Shown here in pieces: positions 1 through 7,959 of a stretch of 64,000 bases of DNA. The notes under the pieces are model-generated. The model ran no database searches. It had not been told where the DNA came from and worked only from the letters and a program-made list of their open reading frames with translations. The first letter of the stretch is position 1; the number at the start of each line of letters is the position of its first letter. This DNA is from Agrobacterium sp. AGB01. Lineage in GTDB: Bacteria > Pseudomonadota > Alphaproteobacteria > Rhizobiales > Rhizobiaceae. The stretch is taken from NCBI RefSeq assembly GCF_014851585.1, contig NZ_JACVAB010000002.1, forward strand, positions 558,001 through 622,000. The letters run 5' to 3'. Both the position numbers and the translations under genes were made by a program.

Positions 1-425
1 AGGAACTTCTGGCCGAGAGCCAGACGCTGGAGCGTTACACCTCAATGTTCCAGACCTTTGTGGATTCGCTCAACAACCAGATTGCCGCGCAGAATACGCT
101 GATCAACAAGCTGACCATCGATACCGAGCAGCGTATCGTTCTCTACAAGGCGCTTGAGGACAGCTTGAAGACCGCCGCCCAGCAGGACGTTGCGCACAAG
201 ATCAACACGCTCGGGACGCAGGTGGATGCGGCCGCTGCGGAAACAATGGCGGGTATCGGCTCTGCCGCACAGCGTCATATTGGCGACCTCTTGGAAATGC
301 ATGAGAAGAACATGCTTTCGACCCAGGATATCCAGCGACGCAAGAAGCTGGCAGACGAGGCGTTCTCGCGCCGTTTCCAGGCGGTACTCGACAAGCACAA
401 TTCGGCTAACTACGTGAAGCAGTAA
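1..425 (+). CDS. C-terminal part of a helical/coiled-coil protein (possibly TelA-like), cut by window edge
   Basis: The frame is open from base 3 to the stop at 423-425, and an internal ATG lies at 45, but codons upstream of it (ending ...TLERYTS) continue without a stop, so the real start is probably outside the window. The visible 141 residues are rich in Ala, Gln, Leu, Lys and Glu and almost free of Pro and Gly, as in long amphipathic helices. The pattern is compatible with the C-terminal helices of tellurite-resistance TelA/KlaA-type proteins, but I cannot show this without the N-terminal part. It is followed 19 bp later by the next gene on the same strand and is probably the first (or an early) gene of the 1-5929 operon. 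Function unknown. Confidence 0.7.
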   Translation, partial: ELLAESQTLERYTSMFQTFVDSLNNQIAAQNTLINKLTIDTEQRIVLYKALEDSLKTAAQQDVAHKINTLGTQVDAAAAETMAGIGSAAQRHIGDLLEMHEKNMLSTQDIQRRKKLADEAFSRRFQAVLDKHNSANYVKQ

Positions 426-444
426 GATAAACTGGGGTTTTCCG

Positions 445-1596
445 TTGCTACCTTCCGCCAACAATGCCGCAGTGACGCAGTATTTCAATACCATGGCCGC
501 GGCGCTGAACGGCATGGATGTTTATTTTTCGCAACCCAACCTGATGCTGCCGGGCAGCGGGTTGGCGGGGCGTTTGTTGCTGCCTTACATCGAACGGCTG
601 CGAAACTCCTTCACATGCTGGCAGAACCGGGTCGGGTTCATGGAGCAGTTTCGTATCTCGCGAGCTGAAAGCGGCTTCCCGGTTTTCCAAAGCGTTCTGG
701 AACTGGAAAACGATCGCAATGGTGCTGAAAAGCGGCTGGCTTCCATTCCGGAACCCGACGTTCTGCGCAGAGAAATGGCCGATTTCATTTTGCGCCACAA
801 GGAATTCCCGGCAACGCTGCAAACGCAGATGGCTGAACGGCTTTACCTGCAGCAAATCCGTAAAGGTGAGATCTTCTCACCCTTCGTGTTGCCCGAAACC
901 ATTCATGTGTCAGTCAATCCTCAAAATTCTCGTCCGGTTTATGTGGTGACGTGGGGCGTGTTCGACGGGCCGCAGACACTGCCGATGATCTATATCGCCA
1001 CCATTGAGGATTCGTCTGAAAATGTTGACCGGTTGCTGGTGGGGCCGGATGGCAAGTTGCGACATGATGTCGATATTCCGTTGCCAATCGGTGGTTTGCT
1101 GAATCCGGAACTGGCGACGCGGTTTGATGATTTTATTGTCCGCAACGGAGCCTATGGCTTAACGCCCGCAACCATTGCGTCCAATCTCGACAAGGATTTC
1201 GAGACGCTGCATCCAAAGCTGTTGCGCCGTATCGTGCTTGGCCCGTTCTACTCATCCGGCATTACCGAAAATAATGCCCGGATCAACGACATTCTCTCCA
1301 AGGTCCGCAGGGATGAAAACGCCTGGCTGATGAGCTGGACGATGCAGGAGATATTCTCGAAAAATGAACGTCCGGCATCGCGTGGCTTTTTCTCTTCCAC
1401 GCCGGCCGTTCAGGAATTCCATATCGAAACCAATGATCTGGAAGCGGCGCGTATGGGTGTGAGCGCTTACGAAAAACACGCGCTGGTGCCGCATGAAGCC
1501 TACCAAGCGCTTTACGCCGCAGGTGAGGCAACCGCAATCTTCGGCAATTACAAGGTTCACGTAATTTCAGGTCGTCAGGTGGTAAGCGAGGTTTGA
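445..1596 (+). CDS. Uncharacterised protein of AAA-ATPase operon
   Basis: A 383-residue soluble protein with no signal peptide or membrane segment that I can see. The first 150 residues look helical (several Arg/Glu/Leu-rich stretches such as ELENDRNGAEKRLASI), the rest mixed alpha/beta. The start is uncertain: a TTG at 445 is preceded by GGGG about 10 bases upstream, while the first in-frame ATG is at 493 and has no visible ribosome binding site. I do not recognise a named domain with confidence; rhizobial proteins beside such AAA genes are sometimes annotated as a domain of unknown function (possibly DUF6384). The AAA ATPase starts 4 bases after the stop, indicating translational coupling and a shared function. 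Confidence 0.75.
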   Translation: MLPSANNAAVTQYFNTMAAALNGMDVYFSQPNLMLPGSGLAGRLLLPYIERLRNSFTCWQNRVGFMEQFRISRAESGFPVFQSVLELENDRNGAEKRLASIPEPDVLRREMADFILRHKEFPATLQTQMAERLYLQQIRKGEIFSPFVLPETIHVSVNPQNSRPVYVVTWGVFDGPQTLPMIYIATIEDSSENVDRLLVGPDGKLRHDVDIPLPIGGLLNPELATRFDDFIVRNGAYGLTPATIASNLDKDFETLHPKLLRRIVLGPFYSSGITENNARINDILSKVRRDENAWLMSWTMQEIFSKNERPASRGFFSSTPAVQEFHIETNDLEAARMGVSAYEKHALVPHEAYQALYAAGEATAIFGNYKVHVISGRQVVSEV

Positions 1597-1600
1597 TCCG

Positions 1601-3523
1601 ATGAACAGTTTGAATGCCGGACTGACGACTATCCATGAAAATGAGATTGCCAGCCATCTGACCCTTGCACAAAGTCTGGTGACAAAATTCATCGTGCTGG
1701 ACAGTGGCAACGGGCAGGGCAGTGGTACTGCTTTGGCCGGTACCGGCAGGCGGTTTGTTTCAACCGTGTCGACTACTTCGGTGCGCAGTACCCGTGAAGT
1801 GGAACTGGCGCGGACCATTCAGGCGATAAAGTCATCTGATCCGATGCTTTCTCCGCTGCAGCACATGGTGCTTTACCGTGCGCGGCGTGGTGTGCAGATT
1901 GCCTTGGCCGTGGCGGATATATTTGCGCGACAGACGGCGCTGGAACAGCTGCAGGCCCGCAATCGTGCTGCACCATTGTCCGGCGCCGATGCCGAGCAGT
2001 TCAAGGCGCTACTTTCTGCGTCGTCCTATGTTGCCGCCTTTACGCTGGGTGCTTATCTGCTCGCGACCTTACCGGGTGACGGTGAGCCGGTTGATGATAC
2101 GAGAGAACCGGATTTTCTGTTCGATACACCGCAGGATGCGATGAAGAGCATGCTGGCCGGGCTGGATGCAGGTTTGGCAGGGGCCACAGACGAGGCCGCC
2201 CTTGTGGCGCGCAGCCGGGCCTTTGCCCGGGACGCCATTCAGGGGCTTTTGACGCGTAAGGCACGTTTTGCGGCGCTTTCGGTGTTTGAGAACAACCATA
2301 TCCGTGTTGATCAGGATGATTTCACGCTGGATGGTTTTGATGTGACGCCGGGTGAAAAGCGCAAGCCGCTTGCGATGAGCTTCAAAAAGCCGGAAGAAAT
2401 CATTGGCAACCACATTGCCAAATATCAGGCGCTGAAACTGGCCAAGATGATGATGGCCTATGATTTCGACCGGCAGATGAACCCGTTTGTCGAGTTGGGT
2501 GGGTTTCTGTTCACCTTCATCGGTGATGGCATGCCGGGGACGGGCAAGACCATTCTGATCCAAATGCTGGCCGGCATGTTGAACGATTATTGTGAAGTTG
2601 CCGGTTACGCCTTTCATTACGAAAACTTCGGCGTGGACCAGATTTCGTCCTATCAGGGCAAGTCGGGGCAGAACGCCAAGGCGTTCATCAACAATGTGAT
2701 GAACCCACGTGCGATCGGTTTCGGTACCATTGATGATGTCGACCAGGTTGCAGCAAAACGTTCTGATGACCGCGCCTCTGCCGGTCAGCATGAAGTGACA
2801 GCAGTACTGATGGAGAGTTTTGCCGGTGCCTCGACTGTTGTTCGCGGCAATTGCTCTTTCGGCATGTTCTCCAACTATCCTGAAAATGTCGATGATGCGT
2901 TGCGCCAGCGGGCAGGGGCGCGCTGGTTGGTGGATGGCCCACAGACCGAGCATGATTACATCGATATCTTCTCGTTGCTGGTGGGTAAAAACCACACCAT
3001 TCCGCTGGGCGAGCACGCGCTGTTTGCCGATCAGGAAATCAAGAAGGCCGTGTCCGGCTCTTATGAAAAACACAGGCAGCCGCAGGAAGACGGTCTGGTT
3101 GCCGTCTGGGAACGTTATGAGCGCACACATGGCCGCATTCAGACGCTGGCTGATATCGGTGCTTATCTGCATATGATCAAGCTGGCCGAGCCGCGCTTTA
3201 CCGGTCGTGCCATCAAGAACATTACCGACGCCATCAAGATGCGTGCGATGGACGTGGAACTGCCGGATGCCTGGTTTGAAACGCCTGACGCTTTCATGCA
3301 CAAGTCCTATGATGACAAGAAAGCGATGATTGCCGAACTGCGTGGCCCGGTGACGATGGATATGATCCTTCAGGAGATCAATCGTTACGCAGATAGCGAA
3401 TTCCGCTACACCGATAAGTCCGACGATGCTGCGGTGACGGATATCATCCGCCGTGAACGTCAGCGTGAGAAGGCGATTGCTCAAATCGAGGCGATGAAAC
3501 GTGACGGACGGTGGTCGCAATGA
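1601..3523 (+). CDS. Classic AAA-family ATPase, operon core
   Basis: This 640-residue protein has one C-terminal-half AAA module. Walker A is GMPGTGKT at about residues 310-318; the Walker B region reads GTIDDVD near residue 376, i.e. Asp-Asp where Asp-Glu is usual. A second region of homology follows, with SNYPENVDDALRQRAGAR carrying the arginine-finger-like residues of classic AAA proteins. The N-terminal 250 residues match nothing I recognise and may bind substrate or partners. No membrane segment is visible. The gene is coupled on both sides: 4 bases from the upstream stop and an ATGA overlap with the next gene. By analogy with the family it should form an oligomeric ring that remodels a protein complex; the substrate is unknown, with the operon partners the first candidates. 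Confidence 0.88.
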   Translation: MNSLNAGLTTIHENEIASHLTLAQSLVTKFIVLDSGNGQGSGTALAGTGRRFVSTVSTTSVRSTREVELARTIQAIKSSDPMLSPLQHMVLYRARRGVQIALAVADIFARQTALEQLQARNRAAPLSGADAEQFKALLSASSYVAAFTLGAYLLATLPGDGEPVDDTREPDFLFDTPQDAMKSMLAGLDAGLAGATDEAALVARSRAFARDAIQGLLTRKARFAALSVFENNHIRVDQDDFTLDGFDVTPGEKRKPLAMSFKKPEEIIGNHIAKYQALKLAKMMMAYDFDRQMNPFVELGGFLFTFIGDGMPGTGKTILIQMLAGMLNDYCEVAGYAFHYENFGVDQISSYQGKSGQNAKAFINNVMNPRAIGFGTIDDVDQVAAKRSDDRASAGQHEVTAVLMESFAGASTVVRGNCSFGMFSNYPENVDDALRQRAGARWLVDGPQTEHDYIDIFSLLVGKNHTIPLGEHALFADQEIKKAVSGSYEKHRQPQEDGLVAVWERYERTHGRIQTLADIGAYLHMIKLAEPRFTGRAIKNITDAIKMRAMDVELPDAWFETPDAFMHKSYDDKKAMIAELRGPVTMDMILQEINRYADSEFRYTDKSDDAAVTDIIRRERQREKAIAQIEAMKRDGRWSQ

Positions 3524-4818
3524 ACCGTCTGTTGGAAACAGAACTGATTTACGGGCGTTTGCTGGAAATTGCCGAGCCGCATCTGGTCGAACGCTACAAC
3601 AAGGCGCTGGAAGGGTTTGGTCTGCGTAAAACCACACTCGACAGCTTTGAAATCGACATGACCGGCTTTTCTCCGCAAATTGCCGATGAGCTTGGCGACA
3701 AGGACTATCTGGACCCCAACCGGGTCAATCGCCGTTCCATCATCATGACGCCGGAGCAGGAAAACCTGCCGGTTGTACATACCAGCTTTTCCAATACCGC
3801 CGGTTTGATGCATGAGTTTTTTGCGGCAAATACCCGCTCAATCAATGCCATAACCATCAAGGATGCATTGTTTGGCGAGATTGAAGACAGCGTCTCTATT
3901 GTTGAAAGCCTTGAAGATCTGCTGTCGATCAACGAAGTGAGTTTCCGCATGTTTTCGACTGAAAACGTGCTGGCCAAGGCGGCGGAACTGCGGCAACTGG
4001 TGGACCGGCTGCAAAGCGACGAAAATGCCTGGCGTGATGACGACATGCTTAACCGCATGGTAGAGCTCGCCAAGCTGACGGGCGATATTCGCCAGAACCG
4101 GCTGGTGCCGGACCAGCTGGTTTTCCGCCACGATGCGTTCTGGGCCAATCATTTTGGCGGCGTGTTCATCTTCCTGGACGGTCGCAACACGACGGTCATT
4201 TGTGACGCAAAGGCGCCGGGTTTCCGTCGTTCGCGCCCGTGGCAGGTTAGTTATATTGCCATTGATGACCACCAACGAGTTTATGACTTCCTGGCAAAAA
4301 CCGGGCGAATAGAACTGCCTCGGGCCAGCTGGGTTGAAACCTCCGGTCTGCTCCGGCACCGCTCGGACATGATCCTGAAGCAGCTTGTCAATGATGCAGC
4401 ACCTGATGCCGGCACGCTGATGGCGGATCCGATCTGGATGCAGACCTGGCTGCACATGAATGGCGCGACCGTGACCCGCAACGGTGCCTATCCGTTTTTG
4501 CAGGATGCGATGCGCAAGATTTCCAGCACCGGCAGCATCCGCATGGAGGATGTGAAACCCGAATGGCGGTTCATGCTGGTGCGCGCTCGCGTCGAGCATG
4601 CCGACCAATGGCTGGTCAATCGGTTGATTGCGCAGATGGTGCCGGCCGACTTTGTTTCGCGGTTTATCTTCGACAAGCAGGGTTTTTACGCTTCTTACGA
4701 GCGATATTCTGAAAAGTTTCGTGAGTATGTTGTATCGACACTGACCGGAACATATTTGAAAGACAAAAGAGAGTTTCGCCAGCGACTTTATGGCATAGGA
4801 GAAGATGACCATGCTTGA
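3520..4818 (+). CDS. Uncharacterised protein of AAA-ATPase operon (DUF6638-like?)
   Basis: A 432-residue protein starting at the ATG of an ATGA overlap with the AAA ATPase stop; a GTG nine bases earlier is possible but the overlap start is more natural. No signal peptide and no clear transmembrane helix. The N-terminus (MNRLLETELIYGRLLEIAEP) is helical, with further helical and mixed segments. I do not recognise a catalytic motif. I tentatively recall a rhizobial domain of unknown function (DUF6638) in this neighbourhood, but this needs a profile search. Its tight coupling with the ATPase and the downstream membrane protein suggests all three act in one complex. Confidence 0.75.
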   Translation: MNRLLETELIYGRLLEIAEPHLVERYNKALEGFGLRKTTLDSFEIDMTGFSPQIADELGDKDYLDPNRVNRRSIIMTPEQENLPVVHTSFSNTAGLMHEFFAANTRSINAITIKDALFGEIEDSVSIVESLEDLLSINEVSFRMFSTENVLAKAAELRQLVDRLQSDENAWRDDDMLNRMVELAKLTGDIRQNRLVPDQLVFRHDAFWANHFGGVFIFLDGRNTTVICDAKAPGFRRSRPWQVSYIAIDDHQRVYDFLAKTGRIELPRASWVETSGLLRHRSDMILKQLVNDAAPDAGTLMADPIWMQTWLHMNGATVTRNGAYPFLQDAMRKISSTGSIRMEDVKPEWRFMLVRARVEHADQWLVNRLIAQMVPADFVSRFIFDKQGFYASYERYSEKFREYVVSTLTGTYLKDKREFRQRLYGIGEDDHA

Positions 4819-5929
4819 TCCGATCATCACATTCTTCCAACGGCTTTTCAGTGCCATAGGTCGAGGGGTCGGCATCGCAGTTGCCTGGGTCCTGTGGCCT
4901 TTTATAGCCGCGCATGGCTGGTATAATCAACGCACATGGACAGTGAAGGGCATCGTCCTTGCGGGTCTGGCTGTGCTGGTCGTGTCCTACGGCTATTTCA
5001 TCATTCAGACGCAGCGCTGGACCAATTTTGATCCGGATTACATTGCGGCCTATAAGTTCGCTGAAAGAACTGTTCCGGCAGGGCAGGAATTGCCGGCCAC
5101 TGATGGTGCGGCCCGCACGTGCCAGCGTTCGGCAATCGTTGATGTTGCTGCTGATCTGACGGACTTTAACGTCAATCAGAATGCATGGATTTCCTCCATG
5201 CTGCTGTACCGATTTGGCCTGTTCGGCATGGATTGGGATAATACGCCGTTTCTCGACAATAAGGCATCTTTCCAGCGTGGTGTGAACCAGGCCGTTCGCC
5301 GTACGTCGGTTGAGCTCGTTGATACGCTGGGCCGCGTTCGCGGCACTTCGGGCATCAATGCCAATCTTCAGGAAGCGCGTGGCAACATGCAGTTCAGCGA
5401 ATATTCCTGGTATTTCGGTCTTGATCCATTCGGTCCCAAAACGCCAACCCCAAGCTATTACCGTTCCGCTATCCGCAGCTTCCAGGCATTCAACGCCGAA
5501 CTGGTGGCGTGCAATGCGGTATTTGATGGACGTGCCGACAACCTGATTCAGTTTATCGATCGTATCGCCGGTGATATTGGCTCAACCTCTGCCATTTTGC
5601 GTGAACGATCGGAAAACTATAATGGCGGCTGGTTTGACACTCGTGCCGATGACCGGTTCTGGTTCGCTTATGGCCAGCTTTACGGTTATTACGGCGTTCT
5701 GTCTGCTGCCGGTGCCGATTTCTCGCAGGTTATTCGTGAACGTAACCTGACAACCCTGTGGAATGACACGCTGGTGCAAACCCGTGCGGCACTGCGCATT
5801 CAGCCCGCAATCATTTCCAACGGCGAGGAAAGTGGCTGGCTGATGCCATCGCACCTGGCGACAATGGGCTTTTACGTGTTGCGTGTTCGCTCTAACCTTG
5901 TCGAACTGCGCTCCGTTCTGGATCGTTAA
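4811..5929 (+). CDS. Membrane-anchored DUF2333-like protein
   Basis: About 372 residues. The N-terminus has two hydrophobic stretches (roughly residues 18-38 and 45-68, the second being GIVLAGLAVLVVSYGYFII), followed by a long soluble part rich in aromatic residues, probably periplasmic. The soluble part resembles the DUF2333 family (recollection, moderately sure). Two ATGs compete: 4805, only 3 bases from the AGGAG at 4797-4801, and 4811, with a better 9-base spacing; I prefer 4811. Either one overlaps the upstream gene, so translation is coupled. As the only clear membrane protein of the operon it could anchor the AAA complex to the inner membrane. No enzymatic motif seen. Confidence 0.8.
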   Translation: MLDPIITFFQRLFSAIGRGVGIAVAWVLWPFIAAHGWYNQRTWTVKGIVLAGLAVLVVSYGYFIIQTQRWTNFDPDYIAAYKFAERTVPAGQELPATDGAARTCQRSAIVDVAADLTDFNVNQNAWISSMLLYRFGLFGMDWDNTPFLDNKASFQRGVNQAVRRTSVELVDTLGRVRGTSGINANLQEARGNMQFSEYSWYFGLDPFGPKTPTPSYYRSAIRSFQAFNAELVACNAVFDGRADNLIQFIDRIAGDIGSTSAILRERSENYNGGWFDTRADDRFWFAYGQLYGYYGVLSAAGADFSQVIRERNLTTLWNDTLVQTRAALRIQPAIISNGEESGWLMPSHLATMGFYVLRVRSNLVELRSVLDR

Positions 5930-5939
5930 AAACCGTATT

Positions 5940-5965
5940 CCTGCCATGGGTAAGCCTGTGGCAGG
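5940..5965 (+). terminator. Hairpin after the AAA operon
   Basis: CCTGCCA (5940-5946) pairs with TGGCAGG (5959-5965). The following bases are AT-rich (ATCATTATTT) without a clean T run. It lies between the convergent AAA operon and luxR-type gene, so it may stop transcription from either side. Confidence 0.55.
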
Positions 5966-6000
5966 ATCATTATTTCCGGTAGACTTTTTTGATTGGCGAC

Positions 6001-6711
6001 TTAGCTGATCAGCTTGGAACGGATGGCCTTTGCCACCAATTGCGTACGATTGACGCAGTCCAGCTTCTTGATCGCATTATTCATATAGGCATTGACGGTA
6101 TGGTCTGACAGCGAGAGGATCTGGCCGATCTCGGCTGATGTTTTTCCTTGTGCTGTCCAGCGGATCACCTCAAGCTCCCGCTTGGTCAGGGTGCGGACCG
6201 GTGCCATTTCATTGCGCTTCATGCTGTCATAGACATCATAAGCGTGTAGCCCAATCATGCCCAGCGCATTCATCACGCTTTGGCAAGGATGCGTCGTATC
6301 ACCATCGAACCGTATGATGTAGCGCTCGCCGGATGGGGCGTTTATCGGGATCATCACACCGCAGGCAATGCCGTAATCGGTCATGATGCGCCGCATCTCG
6401 TCCGGGAATGGTGGAACGGAGTCATGAACCGACCAGAATTGCGGCACTAGGGAACGATTGAGACGCGGAATAACCGGACAAAGCGGCAAAAAATGATGGG
6501 CGTCAATTTCTCGCACGAACCGTGCCGAAATTGTGCTTTCGACAACCAGCGGCGCCAAAAGCAGATCATTGACGGTCGGCGATATGATCAGCGAGACATG
6601 GGCAAACCCGAATTGTTTGGCAACCTTATGAACGGCAAGCAGCCAAGCCGGACGACTGTCGGCTGCTGATATCTCTTCGCTCAATTGCGATTGCCGTTCG
6701 ATAACTGCCAT
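6001..6711 (-). CDS. LuxR-family transcriptional regulator (solo)
   Basis: A 236-residue protein with the two-domain layout of quorum-sensing LuxR regulators: an N-terminal region of the size of an autoinducer-binding domain (about residues 15-165) and a C-terminal GerE-type helix-turn-helix (about 172-235) beginning LTKRELEVIRWTAQGKTSAEI. No luxI-type synthase lies in the window, so this is a solo or orphan regulator here; the signal, if any, cannot be read from the sequence. The invariant WYDPWG-type aromatic ligand pocket is not obvious, so it may respond to another molecule or none. A 14-base inverted repeat sits just upstream of the start. Confidence 0.85.
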   Translation of the reverse strand: MAVIERQSQLSEEISAADSRPAWLLAVHKVAKQFGFAHVSLIISPTVNDLLLAPLVVESTISARFVREIDAHHFLPLCPVIPRLNRSLVPQFWSVHDSVPPFPDEMRRIMTDYGIACGVMIPINAPSGERYIIRFDGDTTHPCQSVMNALGMIGLHAYDVYDSMKRNEMAPVRTLTKRELEVIRWTAQGKTSAEIGQILSLSDHTVNAYMNNAIKKLDCVNRTQLVAKAIRSKLIS

Positions 6712-6746
6712 TAAAAGGGTTTCTTTGGTGGGCCAATTTGCCTGTA

Positions 6747-6760
6747 TGTTAACGGTAACA
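6747..6760. promoter_or_regulatory. Inverted repeat upstream of the luxR-type gene
   Basis: TGTTA-ACGG-TAACA lies 36 bases upstream of the regulator start. Nearby, TGAAACGCT occurs twice (6777-6785 and 6804-6812), 27 bases apart. The position fits an operator or autoregulatory site, but that is inference. Confidence 0.3.
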
Positions 6761-6984
6761 AATATATGAAATACGCTGAAACGCTACTGATAAATTGGTA
6801 GTTTGAAACGCTGATTTAAACGGAATTTATTTATTGTGGTATATCAGAGCGTTATGAGACGTCAATTGGTCTGACAGATTTTCCACTGCTGGCGTTCGGG
6901 GTGACCCGGCCGAAAATGTCCCTGCCAGGGCCAAAAAATGAAGAATCATTTCCGGGAAACCAGTTTTGAAGAAATCAAACTCCA

Positions 6985-7500
6985 TTATGGTTTTGGAGTT
7001 TGATCCTTTGGTTTTGCCATCAGCTTCTCGAGGAAGCCGAGCATGACGGCCGAGACCACAAAAGCCAGATGAATGATGGTGAACCACATCAGCTTATTGT
7101 CGGTGTACTGGTTGGCATTCAGGAAGATTTGCAGCAGGTGAATGGACGAGATTGCCACAATGGAGGAGGCGACCTTGATCTTCAGGCTGCCGGAATCCAG
7201 CTTTCCAAGGAATGACACTTCCGCATCGGCCTCATCAAAACGGCTGACGAAGTTTTCGTAACCGGAAATCATCACCATGACGATCAGACTTGCAACAAGC
7301 GCTGCGTCAATCAAACCCAACATGGCTAGGATCATATCGGCTTCATCATAGGTGAAGACGTTTTTGGCGACCTTCAGGAATTTCAGGACGAAAGAAAACG
7401 CGTAAACTCCCAAAGCTGCGACCAGCCCCAGATAAAAGACGACCAGAATCCAACGGCTCGAGAGGATTATGCGTTCTACGAGGAGTTCCAGCGATTTCAT
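6985..7500 (-). CDS. YqhA / UPF0114 family inner-membrane protein
   Basis: 171 residues from the ATG at 7500, which has GGAAG seven bases upstream; an upstream in-frame ATG at 7560 lacks this. Three to four hydrophobic segments are visible (around residues 12-38, 52-78, 105-125, 133-155), with the family-like stretch LVERIILSSRWILVVFYLGL near the start and a conserved acidic DEADMILAMLGLID segment. This matches the UPF0114/YqhA family of small inner-membrane proteins of unknown function, which in other bacteria have been proposed as channels or transporters. The 270 bases between its end and the luxR-type gene hold no ORF with coding character. Confidence 0.85.
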   Translation of the reverse strand: MKSLELLVERIILSSRWILVVFYLGLVAALGVYAFSFVLKFLKVAKNVFTYDEADMILAMLGLIDAALVASLIVMVMISGYENFVSRFDEADAEVSFLGKLDSGSLKIKVASSIVAISSIHLLQIFLNANQYTDNKLMWFTIIHLAFVVSAVMLGFLEKLMAKPKDQTPKP

Positions 7501-7819
7501 TGACGGGCTTCCGATAATGGCTTGGTGATTAAGTATAGAGGTTTCAATATTAGCGGGCATTTAGGGGCCACCCGGCAAATCCGCAAGTATGAGCGGATAA
7601 AATTATGAGAACGGCAAGAGTACAAAGAAATTATATTTTTGATTGTTTTAATATTCTAACTAACGTTTCGGTTGATTTTCAGCTTTTCGCTTGCAGCTTC
7701 TACGTAATTCTACCTGTAATTGACGACTGCTTTTCAGTTCCGGTGAAGTGTGATTGTTGTGTTTTGGCAACATTTCATTCCAGATTTAATCATGAAGCTT
7801 TCAATCATGTTTTCTATAT

Positions 7820-7834
7820 TGACTATAATAGTCA
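7820..7834 (+). promoter_or_regulatory. IRO-box-like iron-responsive operator overlapping a -10 element
   Basis: TGA-CTATAATAG-TCA is a perfect TGA-N9-TCA motif, the consensus described for RirA-regulated rhizobial iron genes; the whole 15-mer is palindromic except for its centre. A TATAAT hexamer (7824-7829) lies inside it, so a bound repressor would block RNA polymerase. No good -35 is visible. The predicted 5' UTR to the TonB receptor is about 120 bases. The rest of the 7501-7959 gap is AT-rich and I see no gene in it. Confidence 0.75.
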
Positions 7835-7959
7835 TGTTTTTTAATCGTCCGTAACAGCGGTTTCACCGTCAATTTTTGCATATTCCGACAGGGTTGGGAG
7901 AGCGTTGCGCCATCGTCGCAGCGACTATTTCCATGCGCCTGCATAAAAGGGGGACGTAA

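Noticed and set aside
2069..3637. 522-codon open frame on the - strand opposite the AAA ATPase
   Set aside because: Shadow of a real gene: no domain, no ribosome binding site, and the opposite strand carries clear AAA motifs.
7605..7844. 79-codon ORF in the gap before the TonB receptor
   Set aside because: No ribosome binding site, unusual Cys/Phe-rich composition, and it runs through the operator and -10 element.
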